Source of the DNA: Rhodococcus sp. (in: high G+C Gram-positive bacteria)
GTDB lineage: Bacteria > Actinomycetota > Actinomycetes > Mycobacteriales > Mycobacteriaceae
Reading direction: 5' to 3'
Length of the DNA: 58,959 nt
Assembly (NCBI RefSeq): GCF_023264675.1
Contig: NZ_JAHFVG010000035.1
Location: forward strand, 1 to 58,959
Shown: one piece after another, positions 18,955 to 27,284 of the stretch
How the letters are laid out: every line of letters starts with the position of its first letter
Position numbering within the stretch: position 1 is the first letter of the stretch
Notes under the pieces: model-generated
The model's database searches: none
The model's input: the letters and a program-made list of their open reading frames with translations, nothing else
What the model was told of the DNA's origin: nothing
Made by a program: the position numbers and the translations under genes

Positions 18955-21333
18955 TCAGGTTGTTGTTCTGGATTGGGCGGCGGTCTGTTGTTGAACCCAT
19001 GCGGCTATCTGTGCTCGGGATCGGACCCCGAGCTTGTTCATGATGCGTTCGAGGTGGCCGTCGACGGTGCGATGTGCGATGACGAGCTGTGCGCCCATTT
19101 GCCGGTTGCTCAGACCCTGCGCGACGAGGGCCGCCACTTCTTCTTCTCTCCTAGTGAGCGGCGAGTCGCCTGGATCTGCGGTCTCCGTTTCCTGCGCGGG
19201 TCTTCCGAGTGCGAGGTCGATAGCTTCTTCGATCGTGGCTTCTGTCGCCGGTGTCGACAACAGCAGAAAGTTCCTGTCCCCAATCAAATGTCGCACTCGT
19301 TCTTGCGATTCGATGCTGTCACGCGTGATGTGGGGGCCGAATGCGGCGATCGAGGTGCCCAGCCCATGCCAAGCCGATTTGGCGGCGCCGAACAGCTTGG
19401 CGGCCTTTTTCGGCTGTCTGGCCGCGTCGGCGCACCAAGCGAGAACCTCGATGGACAGGGCAGTACAGATCTTGTCTTCGAAGTCGCGTTGGATGCACAG
19501 TGATTGTTTTGCTGCGTCGACGGCGGTGTCGATCTGACCGAGGTGGAAGTAGGCCACGCTCGAGACCCACAGTGCGTAGGCCTTGGTCCATCGTTCGTTG
19601 TTTTTGTCAGCAGTGCCCATCAGCTCAGCGCAGGTGTTGAGCGTTTCCTCGGGTCGGCCGTCGTAGATTTGGGCGATGGCGAGCTGCATCAGAGCGGTCA
19701 AGGTCGCATCCAACTCGCCGGTGGCGCGATGGCCCGCGATGGCCCGCCGATACAGGTCGATGGCGTCGGAGGTGCGACCGCAGAACAGGGCATGCACGGC
19801 GGCCCAGTGGTGGTGGTGCGACCGGAGCGTGTCATCGTCGAGTGTGTCGGCGATGGCGGCGCATTCGGCCAGATGGACCTCGGCGCCGTCCCGGTCGCCT
19901 TGAATCAAAGCGACCCATGCGGTCACCCACAGGACATTACCCCGTTCACGGGTGGAGGGATGCAGGTGCTCGAGGAGTCGTTCCAGTCGGATACGGGCAT
20001 CGGCGAGGTTGCCGTCGGCGATCCAGTGGTAGCGCAAAGCCACGGCGAGATCGGCGGCCGCGGAGGCTTCGCCGGCGCGGGGAATCGACCAATCCAGGGC
20101 AGCCATGAGGTTGGTGTGCTCGGTACGCCACTGCGCAGGAAGGTCGGATTGCCCTGCGCTGAACCAGTTGCGGGATTCAGCGTTGCGTAGTGACCGTTCG
20201 AGGTAATGGTCGCGGTGCCGCCGATACAGCTCGTCGCGGTCGCCGGAAGTGTCGAGCAGATCGCGCCCGTATTCACGCAACGTCGTCAGTTGCGAATACC
20301 GCAGAGGTTCAACGGATCGGTCCACCACGACGAGTGACTTCGCGATCAATCGGTCGAGGAGGTCGATGACCTGATCTCGGGAAACGTCGCCGTATCCACA
20401 AATCGCTTCGGCTGCATCGAGGTCGAAGCTGCCGGGAAAGACCGACAATCGTGCCCACAATGTGCGTTCGAACTCCGAGCAGAGCTCGTAGCTCCAGTCG
20501 ATGAGTGCCTGCAAGGTTTGCTGCCGCGGCGCGGTGGTGCGGTCCCCTCCGGTAAGCAGGGCGAAGCGTCGGTCCAACCGATCCACGAGCTGAGCCGGCG
20601 ACAGAGAACGCAAACGTGTCGCAGCCAGTTCGATCGCCAATGGGAGGCCATCGAGTTGGATGCACAATTGGGCTATAGCGTCGGCGGTGCCGTCGGTGAG
20701 TTGAAAATCGGCGACCACCCCCTGAGCCCGCTCCATCAGCAACGTGACCGATTCGAAAGATGCCACATCAGCGGCCCGGTTGCCGGCCGGCCTGGTTGGA
20801 ATACTCAGCGGGGGAAGCACATAGGAGTACTCGGCCGTGATACCCAGCGGCTCGCGGCTGGTGGCGAGAATACGTACTTCTGGTGCACCCTCGAGGACCG
20901 CGGCAATAAAGACGGCGGCGGCATCGAGCAGGTGCTCACAGTTGTCCATCACGATCAGGACCTGCTTGTCGTACAGGTGGCCGAGGATCTTGTCCATCAC
21001 CGGCCGGGTGGACTGGTCGGCCACCGCCAGGGCCGCAGCGGCCGCCGACGCCAGCGAGTCGGATTCGCGAATCGGGGCCAGATCGATCCAGCAGACCGAG
21101 TCCCGGAAGGCCCGGGCCGTATGCACCGCGATCTCCTCGGCCAAGCGGGTCTTCCCGACGCCGCCGGGCCCGAGCAGCGAAACCAGCCGGGACTGCTGCA
21201 ACCGGCCGCGGGCCTCGGCGATTTCATGGCGCCGACCGACGAAGCTGGTCGCCGACCGACTCAAGCCTTCTTTGCGGGCCAGGACGGACTCCTTACTCTC
21301 GCCCCGAGTGGTGGCCCGAATATACGCCCCCAT
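18955..21333 (-). CDS. LAL-type LuxR regulator with ATPase domain (cassette A)
   Basis: About 792 residues from the ATG at 21333. A longer frame to 21492 is possible, but the paralogue at 24804-27152 aligns from about this Met. The N-terminal STAND-type ATPase has FVGRR (31-35), P-loop GPGGVGKT (55-62) and IVMDNCEHLL as Walker B. A helical repeat region follows, and the C-terminus holds a LuxR/NarL helix-turn-helix (LTRREEEVAALVAQGLSNRQ). It is divergent from the serine hydrolase gene, so it probably activates cassette A. It is similar along its length to the cassette B regulator, so the two cassettes probably share an origin. Confidence 0.88.
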   Translation of the reverse strand: MGAYIRATTRGESKESVLARKEGLSRSATSFVGRRHEIAEARGRLQQSRLVSLLGPGGVGKTRLAEEIAVHTARAFRDSVCWIDLAPIRESDSLASAAAAALAVADQSTRPVMDKILGHLYDKQVLIVMDNCEHLLDAAAVFIAAVLEGAPEVRILATSREPLGITAEYSYVLPPLSIPTRPAGNRAADVASFESVTLLMERAQGVVADFQLTDGTADAIAQLCIQLDGLPLAIELAATRLRSLSPAQLVDRLDRRFALLTGGDRTTAPRQQTLQALIDWSYELCSEFERTLWARLSVFPGSFDLDAAEAICGYGDVSRDQVIDLLDRLIAKSLVVVDRSVEPLRYSQLTTLREYGRDLLDTSGDRDELYRRHRDHYLERSLRNAESRNWFSAGQSDLPAQWRTEHTNLMAALDWSIPRAGEASAAADLAVALRYHWIADGNLADARIRLERLLEHLHPSTRERGNVLWVTAWVALIQGDRDGAEVHLAECAAIADTLDDDTLRSHHHHWAAVHALFCGRTSDAIDLYRRAIAGHRATGELDATLTALMQLAIAQIYDGRPEETLNTCAELMGTADKNNERWTKAYALWVSSVAYFHLGQIDTAVDAAKQSLCIQRDFEDKICTALSIEVLAWCADAARQPKKAAKLFGAAKSAWHGLGTSIAAFGPHITRDSIESQERVRHLIGDRNFLLLSTPATEATIEEAIDLALGRPAQETETADPGDSPLTRREEEVAALVAQGLSNRQMGAQLVIAHRTVDGHLERIMNKLGVRSRAQIAAWVQQQTAAQSRTTT

Positions 21334-21347
21334 GGGTGACGCAGAAC

Positions 21348-21374
21348 ACAGGTACCCGTGGGGTGTTTTACCCC
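21348..21374 (+). promoter_or_regulatory. Conserved motif in the cassette A divergent promoter
   Basis: ACAGGTA is followed 12 bp from its first base by the inverted repeat GGGGT-N5-ACCCC (21360-21374), with more GGGGT/ACCCC arms to 21392. The same arrangement, with ACAGGTAT and GGGGT-N5-GTCCC, occurs in the cassette B divergent region at 27173-27200. A match only at the promoters of two paralogous regulators suggests an operator or promoter for the LAL proteins. Binding is inferred. Confidence 0.5.
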
Positions 21375-21559
21375 CTGTATGGGGTGCACCCCGGGGGCCA
21401 TTGTCGTGTCGTGAGCAGAACAACGAAGCGCGGCCGGGCGCCCACCGTCGCCCCCACCGTGCGGACGGAACCCGCCGAAAACGGAACCGCACCGAGTCCG
21501 CACCGCCCGACTTCGAACCGAGGCTCTCGAATCATCCCATCCACCGACAGGAAATCGAC

Positions 21560-22714
21560 ATGGCCACAATTACATCACTCGACGTCGACACCGAACGCCT
21601 CGCGCTGCTACCCGATGCAATCAAGGCCGACATCGAGGCCGAGAAGTTCGACGGAGCCGTTGTGCTCGTCGCCCGACGCGGCGAGGTTCTGCTCCACGAG
21701 GCCGTGGGTTACGCCGACCGCGCCGCCGGGCGACCGATGGCACTGGACTCGGTGTTCTTCACCTTTTCGATCCTCAAGCAGCTCACCAATGCAACCCTTT
21801 TCCAGCGGATCGACCGGGGGGAGATCTCGTTCACGACCCAAGTGAGCGAGGTGATCCCCGAGTACGCCATGAAGGGAAAAGGCACCACTACCATCGGCGA
21901 TCTGTTACTGCACAGGGCGGGCCTGCCACTGAACCTTGCGCTGCCCCCTGAGCAGGTCGGCGACATCCAGGCGGTCACCGCCGCGGTCTGCAATCTTCCA
22001 CCGCAGTCGGTGCCTGGAACGACGATCAGCTACTCGGCGATGGTCGGACACAGCGTCCTCGCCGAAGTGGTGCGCAGGCTCGACGGCGGAACCCGCACCT
22101 TCGGTCAGATCATGGCCGACGATCTGATCAAACCGCTCGGCATGGTCGACACCTGCCTCGGCGCTCGCCCGGACCTCGCCGGCCGCGCGGTTCCAGTCGT
22201 CGCCCGTGATCGCCAGCCCGGCCTGTTCGATGCCGAGTATCTGGAGGGGCTCGGCGCGTTGATGGCTGAGGGGTTCGAGGTGCCCGCCGGTGGCGGCTTG
22301 ACCACGGCTCTGGACTGGTACCGCTTCGCCGAGACCTGCCGACGTGGCGGCGAACTCGACGGGGTCCGGGTACTGAGCCCGGCCGTTCTCCGCTTCGCCA
22401 CCACCAATTTGACCGGTGACCAGCCGAACAGCTTGTGGAATTACGCGGCCGACATGCGTGGCTGGCGCGAGTGCCCGGCGAACCTTGGACCCGGTTTCTA
22501 CCTGCGAGGTGAAGGCATGTTCCCGCACGCCTTCGGCGTACTCTCCTCACCTCGCACCTTCGGTGGCATCGGGGCAGGCTCCAACTGCTTCTGGGTCGAT
22601 CCCGACCGCGAACTCACCTACGTCTTCCTCTCATCCGGTCTGATGGAGGACTCGTACAGCTGGGAGCGCCACCAGCGGTACGCCGACCTCGTCCAGTCCG
22701 CGGTCACCGACTGA
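21560..22714 (+). CDS. Serine hydrolase, beta-lactamase/EstB-like fold
   Basis: A 384-residue protein starting at the ATG at 21560, behind GACAGGAAA. The nucleophile motif S-x-x-K is SILK (about residues 75-78, in FFTFSILKQLTN), followed by ISYSAMVGH near 158 as the Tyr motif and a C-terminal GIGAGSNCFW segment near 340. The family covers esterases, lactonases and D-peptidases as well as class C beta-lactamases. It is the first plus-strand gene of cassette A, in the position held by the monooxygenase in cassette B, so hydrolysis of an ester or lactone is the most reasonable guess. Confidence 0.85.
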   Translation: MATITSLDVDTERLALLPDAIKADIEAEKFDGAVVLVARRGEVLLHEAVGYADRAAGRPMALDSVFFTFSILKQLTNATLFQRIDRGEISFTTQVSEVIPEYAMKGKGTTTIGDLLLHRAGLPLNLALPPEQVGDIQAVTAAVCNLPPQSVPGTTISYSAMVGHSVLAEVVRRLDGGTRTFGQIMADDLIKPLGMVDTCLGARPDLAGRAVPVVARDRQPGLFDAEYLEGLGALMAEGFEVPAGGGLTTALDWYRFAETCRRGGELDGVRVLSPAVLRFATTNLTGDQPNSLWNYAADMRGWRECPANLGPGFYLRGEGMFPHAFGVLSSPRTFGGIGAGSNCFWVDPDRELTYVFLSSGLMEDSYSWERHQRYADLVQSAVTD

Positions 22715-22967
22715 CGGGATCAGTCCGCCAGTATAGGAAATCCGCCCGGTCGCGCGGCACCCTGGCCGCTGACACCCGCTTGACCATCCTCCGGTTCCCG
22801 CGCCCTCGCGCGGGACAGTCCGCGCCGCGATCCCGTCGGCAATCACGGCGCGGACTACGCGAAGAACCACATCTCGCCCACGGAAGACAGAACCCTTCGA
22901 CGCACCGGCATCGCACCGCCGATCAACAACAGAGCAAATGACATTCGACGCTATCTACGGAGAAGAC

Positions 22968-23765
22968 ATGAACCGAGAACGAGAATTTGAAGGAAAAGCT
23001 GGGATCGTAACTGGCGCCGCGGGTGGTATCGGCCGCGCTACCGCGATCGCCTTCGGACGTGAGGGCGCCAGCGTGGTAGTCGCCGACCTGGAGCAGGCAA
23101 CCGCCCAGTCGCTCGAGACCGTGGCGCTGGTGGAGGAAGCGGGTGGCAAAGCGACTTTCATCGCGGTCGATGTCACCAGTTCGGCGTCCGTCCAGCAGCT
23201 GGTCGACAGCAGCGTCGCACACTATGGTCGGCTCGATTTCGCTCACAACAACGCCGGAGTCGGCAGTTTCGGCTTTACCGCCGACGTCTCCGAGGACGAG
23301 TTCGACCGAATCGTGGCCATCGACCTCAAAGGTGTCTGGCTGGCTATGAAACACGAAATTCTGTACATGAAGGACAACGGCGGCGGCACCATCGTCAACA
23401 CCGCCTCCGAATCGGGACTTGTCGGAAGTCTGTTGACGTCCCCGTACGTCGCCGCCAAGCACGGCGTCGTCGGACTGACCAAGTCTGCCGCCGGTGAATA
23501 CGCGAACATGGGCATCAGGATCAACGCCGTGGCACCCGGGGCGATCGAAACACCCATGACCGCCCCACTCTCACAGGGGGAACGGGACTACCTCATGGCA
23601 CCCCAGCCCCTGCACAGGTTCGGGACCCCGGAGGAAGTCGCCGAAGCCGTGTTGTGGCTGTCGTCGGAGAAGAGCTCGTTCGTGCTGGGCACCGTGCTGG
23701 CGATCGACGGCGGAGCCACAGCGAACGCACAATCCTACGACCCCATGAGCAGTCCATCACAGTAG
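22968..23765 (+). CDS. Short-chain dehydrogenase/reductase (SDR1, copy A)
   Basis: A 265-residue classical SDR from the ATG at 22968, behind GGAGAAG. It has the cofactor motif TGAAGGIG, the NNAG motif, and the catalytic Ser and Tyr-x-x-x-Lys (SPYVAAKHG). The Asp-containing ADLE after strand 2 favours NAD(H). Closely similar copies lie at 30824 and 55507, all ending with SSFVLGT..., DGGA and NAQSYDP. It is probably the dehydrogenase for an alcohol or hydroxy-acid intermediate shared by all three cassettes. The 253 bp before it (22715-22967) hold no gene. Confidence 0.88.
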   Translation: MNREREFEGKAGIVTGAAGGIGRATAIAFGREGASVVVADLEQATAQSLETVALVEEAGGKATFIAVDVTSSASVQQLVDSSVAHYGRLDFAHNNAGVGSFGFTADVSEDEFDRIVAIDLKGVWLAMKHEILYMKDNGGGTIVNTASESGLVGSLLTSPYVAAKHGVVGLTKSAAGEYANMGIRINAVAPGAIETPMTAPLSQGERDYLMAPQPLHRFGTPEEVAEAVLWLSSEKSSFVLGTVLAIDGGATANAQSYDPMSSPSQ

Positions 23766-23874
23766 ACACTTCACCGCCCTCCCCACGAACAGAGCCGCGA
23801 CCGCAGAAACCTGCGCGGACGCGCTGGACGCAGCTTCCAAGTAGTCCGAAACCCTTACATCAAAGGACATTTCA

Positions 23875-24719
23875 ATGACCCGAGTCGAGAACAAGGTCGC
23901 CTTCATCACCGGTGCCGCGCGAGGCCAAGGCCGCTCGCACGCCATCAAACTGGCGGAAGAGGGCGCCGACATCATCGCCGTCGATATCTGCACCGATATC
24001 GCCACCGTGCCCTACAACGGGGCCTCCGAGGACGATTTGACGCAAACCGCAAAGGAAGTCGAAGCTCTCGGCCGCCGCATCGTTTGCCTCAAGGTGGACG
24101 TTCGCGACCTCAGCGCCCTCCAAGCCGTCGCTGCCGAGGGCGCCGAGCACTTCGGCAAGATCGACATCGTCATCGCCAACGCCGGCATCGCGAGCTTCGG
24201 CTCCGCCCTCGAACTCGACGAGAACACCTGGCAGACCATGGTCGACATCAATCTGACCGGGGCCTGGAAGACCGTAAAAGCCACCGCCCCGGCCATGATC
24301 GAGCGTGGCGCAGGTGGATCCGTGATCTTGACCAGCTCCGTCGCCGGATTGATCGCATTTCCCAACCTCGCCCACTACACCGCCGCCAAACACGGGGTAA
24401 CCGGACTCATGCGTGCATTGGCAATCGAACTGGCACCGCACAGTATCCGCGTCAATTCCGTTCACCCGGCCTGTGTCGACACCCCCATGGTGTCCAACGA
24501 GGCATCCTGGTCCTGTTCACCGGTGGACGAGGCGCAAACCGGGAGCAAGCAGCGCCGATCATGGCAGGAATGAATGCGCTACCGGTGCCGTGGGTCGATC
24601 CGATCGACGTAACCAATGCGGTCCTCTACCTTGCCTCCGACGAAGGTCGATACGTCACCGGCACGACAGCTGTCATCGACGCCGGCACGGTGGCGCCATT
24701 CGAGATCCCGCATTCCTGA
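23875..24719 (+). pseudogene. Mycofactocin-type SDR, frameshifted (copy A)
   Basis: The N-terminal 210 residues are a mycofactocin-associated [23 protein letters not shown] and the Tyr-x-x-x-Lys motif YTAAKHG. The frame breaks near 24504-24509. Compared with the intact copy at 56351, one C seems to be missing, giving a false stop at 24573, while the correct C-terminus ([14 protein letters not shown] to FEIPHS) continues in the next frame to 24719. The family includes carveol dehydrogenase and uses tightly bound NAD recycled by mycofactocin. This copy would be inactive unless the shift is a sequencing error. Confidence 0.8.
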
Positions 24720-24803
24720 TCCTGCCGGCACGAATCCGACGCGTCCGCTGTGGGTGATCTCAAGTGTGCGGACTGGTACAGGGCGAGCTTAGTGGAGTCC
24801 GGG

Positions 24804-27152
24804 CTAGTCCTTTTGCTCTTGTAACCATGCGACGACCTGGGTGCGAGACCCGACCCCCAGCTTGTTGAGTATGCGTTCGACATGCCCGTCGACCGTCCGC
24901 TTCGAGATCACAAGATCCGACGCGATTTCCTTGTTGGCCAAACCTTTTGCGAGGAGAACTGCAACCTGGTGTTCGCGTTTCGTCAGAGGAGACGGTTGGG
25001 GGTCCGACTGGTCCGTAGACGCATGAGCTGTCACCCCCAGTGCAACATCGACGGCACGGTCGATGGTCAATAGTTCATGGGCCACTTCGACTGCGCCGGT
25101 GCTTGTAAGCTCGAGATGGCGTTCGACCCGCCGTTTGGTGGTCATGGAATCTTGTTCGACGTGTGGGCCGAAGGCCTCGACGGACGTGCCCAGGCGAGTC
25201 CACACCGCGGCAGCTGCACCGAACAGTTCCGCCGATCGCTGTAGCTCCCCGCCACCTTCGGCTACCCAGGCCAGAACTTCGATCGACAGCGCGGTGCAGA
25301 TCTTGTCTTTGAATTCGCGCTGGATCTGCAGCGCTGCACGTGCCGCACCGACTGCCTCGTCGCTCTGACCGAGGTGAAAGTGAGCGACGCTCGATACCCA
25401 CAGCGCGTACGCCTTGTTCCACCGCTCTCCGTTCCTGTCGGCTTCGGAGACAACGGCAGCGCATGTTCGTAGCGCTGAATCGAGCTGTCCGTCGTAGGTC
25501 TGCGCCATGGCAAGCTGAAAGGTCCCCGTGAGCCGTGCGGCCGAATCGCCCAACCTCTTGTGCGTCGCGATGCTGTGGGTGAACAGATCGATAGCATCGC
25601 CTGTGCGGCCGCAGAACAGTGCATGCAGACCCGCCCAGTGATCGTGATGTGCTTGCAGCTGGGGATCTTCCAGCTTCTCTGCGATGGCGGCGCACTCGTG
25701 GAGGTGCGCACGTGCGCCCGGTCGATCGCCTTGGATCAGCGCCGTCCAGGCTGCAACCCACAGCACGTCACCGCGCTCGCGTGTGGACTCATCGAGCCTG
25801 TCGAGGAGCCGTTCGAGCCTGATTCGTCCATCGGACAGATTCCCGCCGGCGATCCAGTGGTACCGCAGCGCCACCGCCAATTCGGCAGCGTCCGTGACCG
25901 CACCTTCGGTGATCGACCAGTCGAGTGCTGTGATGAAATTGAAGTGATCGACCCGCATCGAGGTCAGAATCGACGACTGCTCGGGACCGAACCACATCCG
26001 GGCGTATCGCATCGCGCGGTCTCGGTAGTAGAGGCTGTGATTACGGAAGATCTCATGTTCGTCCCCGCTGGCTTCGAGCAGTTCGTGTCCATACTCCCGA
26101 ACCGTCATCAGTTGCGAATACCTCAGCTCACCGAATGTGCGGTCGACATGCACCAGAGATTTCGAAATGAGTCCATCGAGCACATTGATCACTTCCGTCG
26201 CGGCCACTAATGTTCCGCCGCAGATGATCTCGGCAGCTTCCAGATCGAAGCTTCCGGGGAAAACCGACAGTCGTGCCCACAGCGCTCGCTCTCCAGGCGA
26301 GGACAAGTCGTAGCTCCAGTCGATCAGAGCACGCAGCGTCTGCTGGCGGGGCATGGCCGATCGATCCCCGCCGGTGAGTAGCGCGAACCTGTTGTCGAGA
26401 CGTTGCACCAACTGCTCCGGTGACAGGGACCGGAACCGCACTGCAGCGAGTTCGATCGCAAGAGGAATACCATCGAGTTGAATGCAGAGCTGTACGATGG
26501 CTTTCGCGTTGCTTTCGGTCAGTTCGAACCCGGTCACAGCGCTGTGCGCCCGATCGAGTAACAGCGCCACCGACTCGTATCTGACCAGGTCCTGAACTCG
26601 GTTGCCCAGATCTGCGGTGGGCAGGCTCAACGGCTGAAGTTCGTACGCTGTTTCACCGCCCAGGCCCAACTGCGCTCTGCTGGTCGCGAGGATACGAATG
26701 TCCGGACATGCTTCGAGGATGCCGCCCGCGAACTCGACCGTCGCAGCGAGTAGATGTTCGCAGTTGTCGAGAACTATGAGCATGTGACGATTTGCCAGGT
26801 GTTCGCGGATCTTGTCCAGCTCATATCGGTTGGACTGATCGGTCACTCCCAGTGCGGCGGCAGCGGCCGATAAAAACGCGTCCGGATTGCGGACCGATGC
26901 GAGATCTATCCATTGGTAGCTGTCGCGGAATGCGCGTGAGGTTCTGAGCGCGACTTCTTCTGCCAGCCGCGTCTTACCCACGCCTCCCGGGCCGACGATC
27001 GTGACCAAACGCGCCTGTTGCAGGCGGCTTCTGACGTCGTCGACTTCTCGGCGGCGCCCAACGAAGCTGGTCAGCGGCCTTACGCGACCTTTGCTAGGAG
27101 GCAGACTGGTTCCCGATTCCATTGTTCGAGTGTGACCGATGCGACTGACCAT
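24804..27152 (-). CDS. LAL-type LuxR regulator with ATPase domain (cassette B)
   Basis: About 782 residues from the ATG at 27152; a longer frame reaches 27221. Domains: FVGRRREV (30-37), P-loop GPGGVGKT (54-61), Walker B-like LIVLDNCEHLL, a helical repeat middle, and a C-terminal LuxR helix-turn-helix (LTKREHQVAVLLAKGLANKE). It is closely similar to the cassette A regulator throughout. It is divergent from the monooxygenase gene at 27285 and convergent with the frameshifted SDR of cassette A, with 84 bp between. It probably controls cassette B, and perhaps both cassettes. Confidence 0.88.
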   Translation of the reverse strand: MVSRIGHTRTMESGTSLPPSKGRVRPLTSFVGRRREVDDVRSRLQQARLVTIVGPGGVGKTRLAEEVALRTSRAFRDSYQWIDLASVRNPDAFLSAAAAALGVTDQSNRYELDKIREHLANRHMLIVLDNCEHLLAATVEFAGGILEACPDIRILATSRAQLGLGGETAYELQPLSLPTADLGNRVQDLVRYESVALLLDRAHSAVTGFELTESNAKAIVQLCIQLDGIPLAIELAAVRFRSLSPEQLVQRLDNRFALLTGGDRSAMPRQQTLRALIDWSYDLSSPGERALWARLSVFPGSFDLEAAEIICGGTLVAATEVINVLDGLISKSLVHVDRTFGELRYSQLMTVREYGHELLEASGDEHEIFRNHSLYYRDRAMRYARMWFGPEQSSILTSMRVDHFNFITALDWSITEGAVTDAAELAVALRYHWIAGGNLSDGRIRLERLLDRLDESTRERGDVLWVAAWTALIQGDRPGARAHLHECAAIAEKLEDPQLQAHHDHWAGLHALFCGRTGDAIDLFTHSIATHKRLGDSAARLTGTFQLAMAQTYDGQLDSALRTCAAVVSEADRNGERWNKAYALWVSSVAHFHLGQSDEAVGAARAALQIQREFKDKICTALSIEVLAWVAEGGGELQRSAELFGAAAAVWTRLGTSVEAFGPHVEQDSMTTKRRVERHLELTSTGAVEVAHELLTIDRAVDVALGVTAHASTDQSDPQPSPLTKREHQVAVLLAKGLANKEIASDLVISKRTVDGHVERILNKLGVGSRTQVVAWLQEQKD

Positions 27153-27172
27153 ACCTGCATGTGATCCCGGAT

Positions 27173-27200
27173 ACAGGTATCGATTGGGGTATTTCGTCCC
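27173..27200 (+). promoter_or_regulatory. Conserved motif in the cassette B divergent promoter
   Basis: ACAGGTAT at 27173-27180, then GGGGT-N5-GTCCC at 27186-27200. This mirrors the element at 21348-21374 in sequence and in spacing (13 against 12 bp). It lies 21 bp upstream of the regulator start and about 85 bp upstream of the monooxygenase start. Confidence 0.5.
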
Positions 27201-27284
27201 ATGCAAGACGGTAGACCGCACAGCGATTGTAGGAGTCAGTCATCGACCGAGCCGTCGACACGCCAATCGCGAGGAGCTCCCATC

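Noticed and set aside
20518..21339. A 273-codon plus-strand frame inside the cassette A regulator region
   Set aside because: It is the complement of the LAL regulator gene; the minus strand carries clear ATPase and helix-turn-helix motifs.
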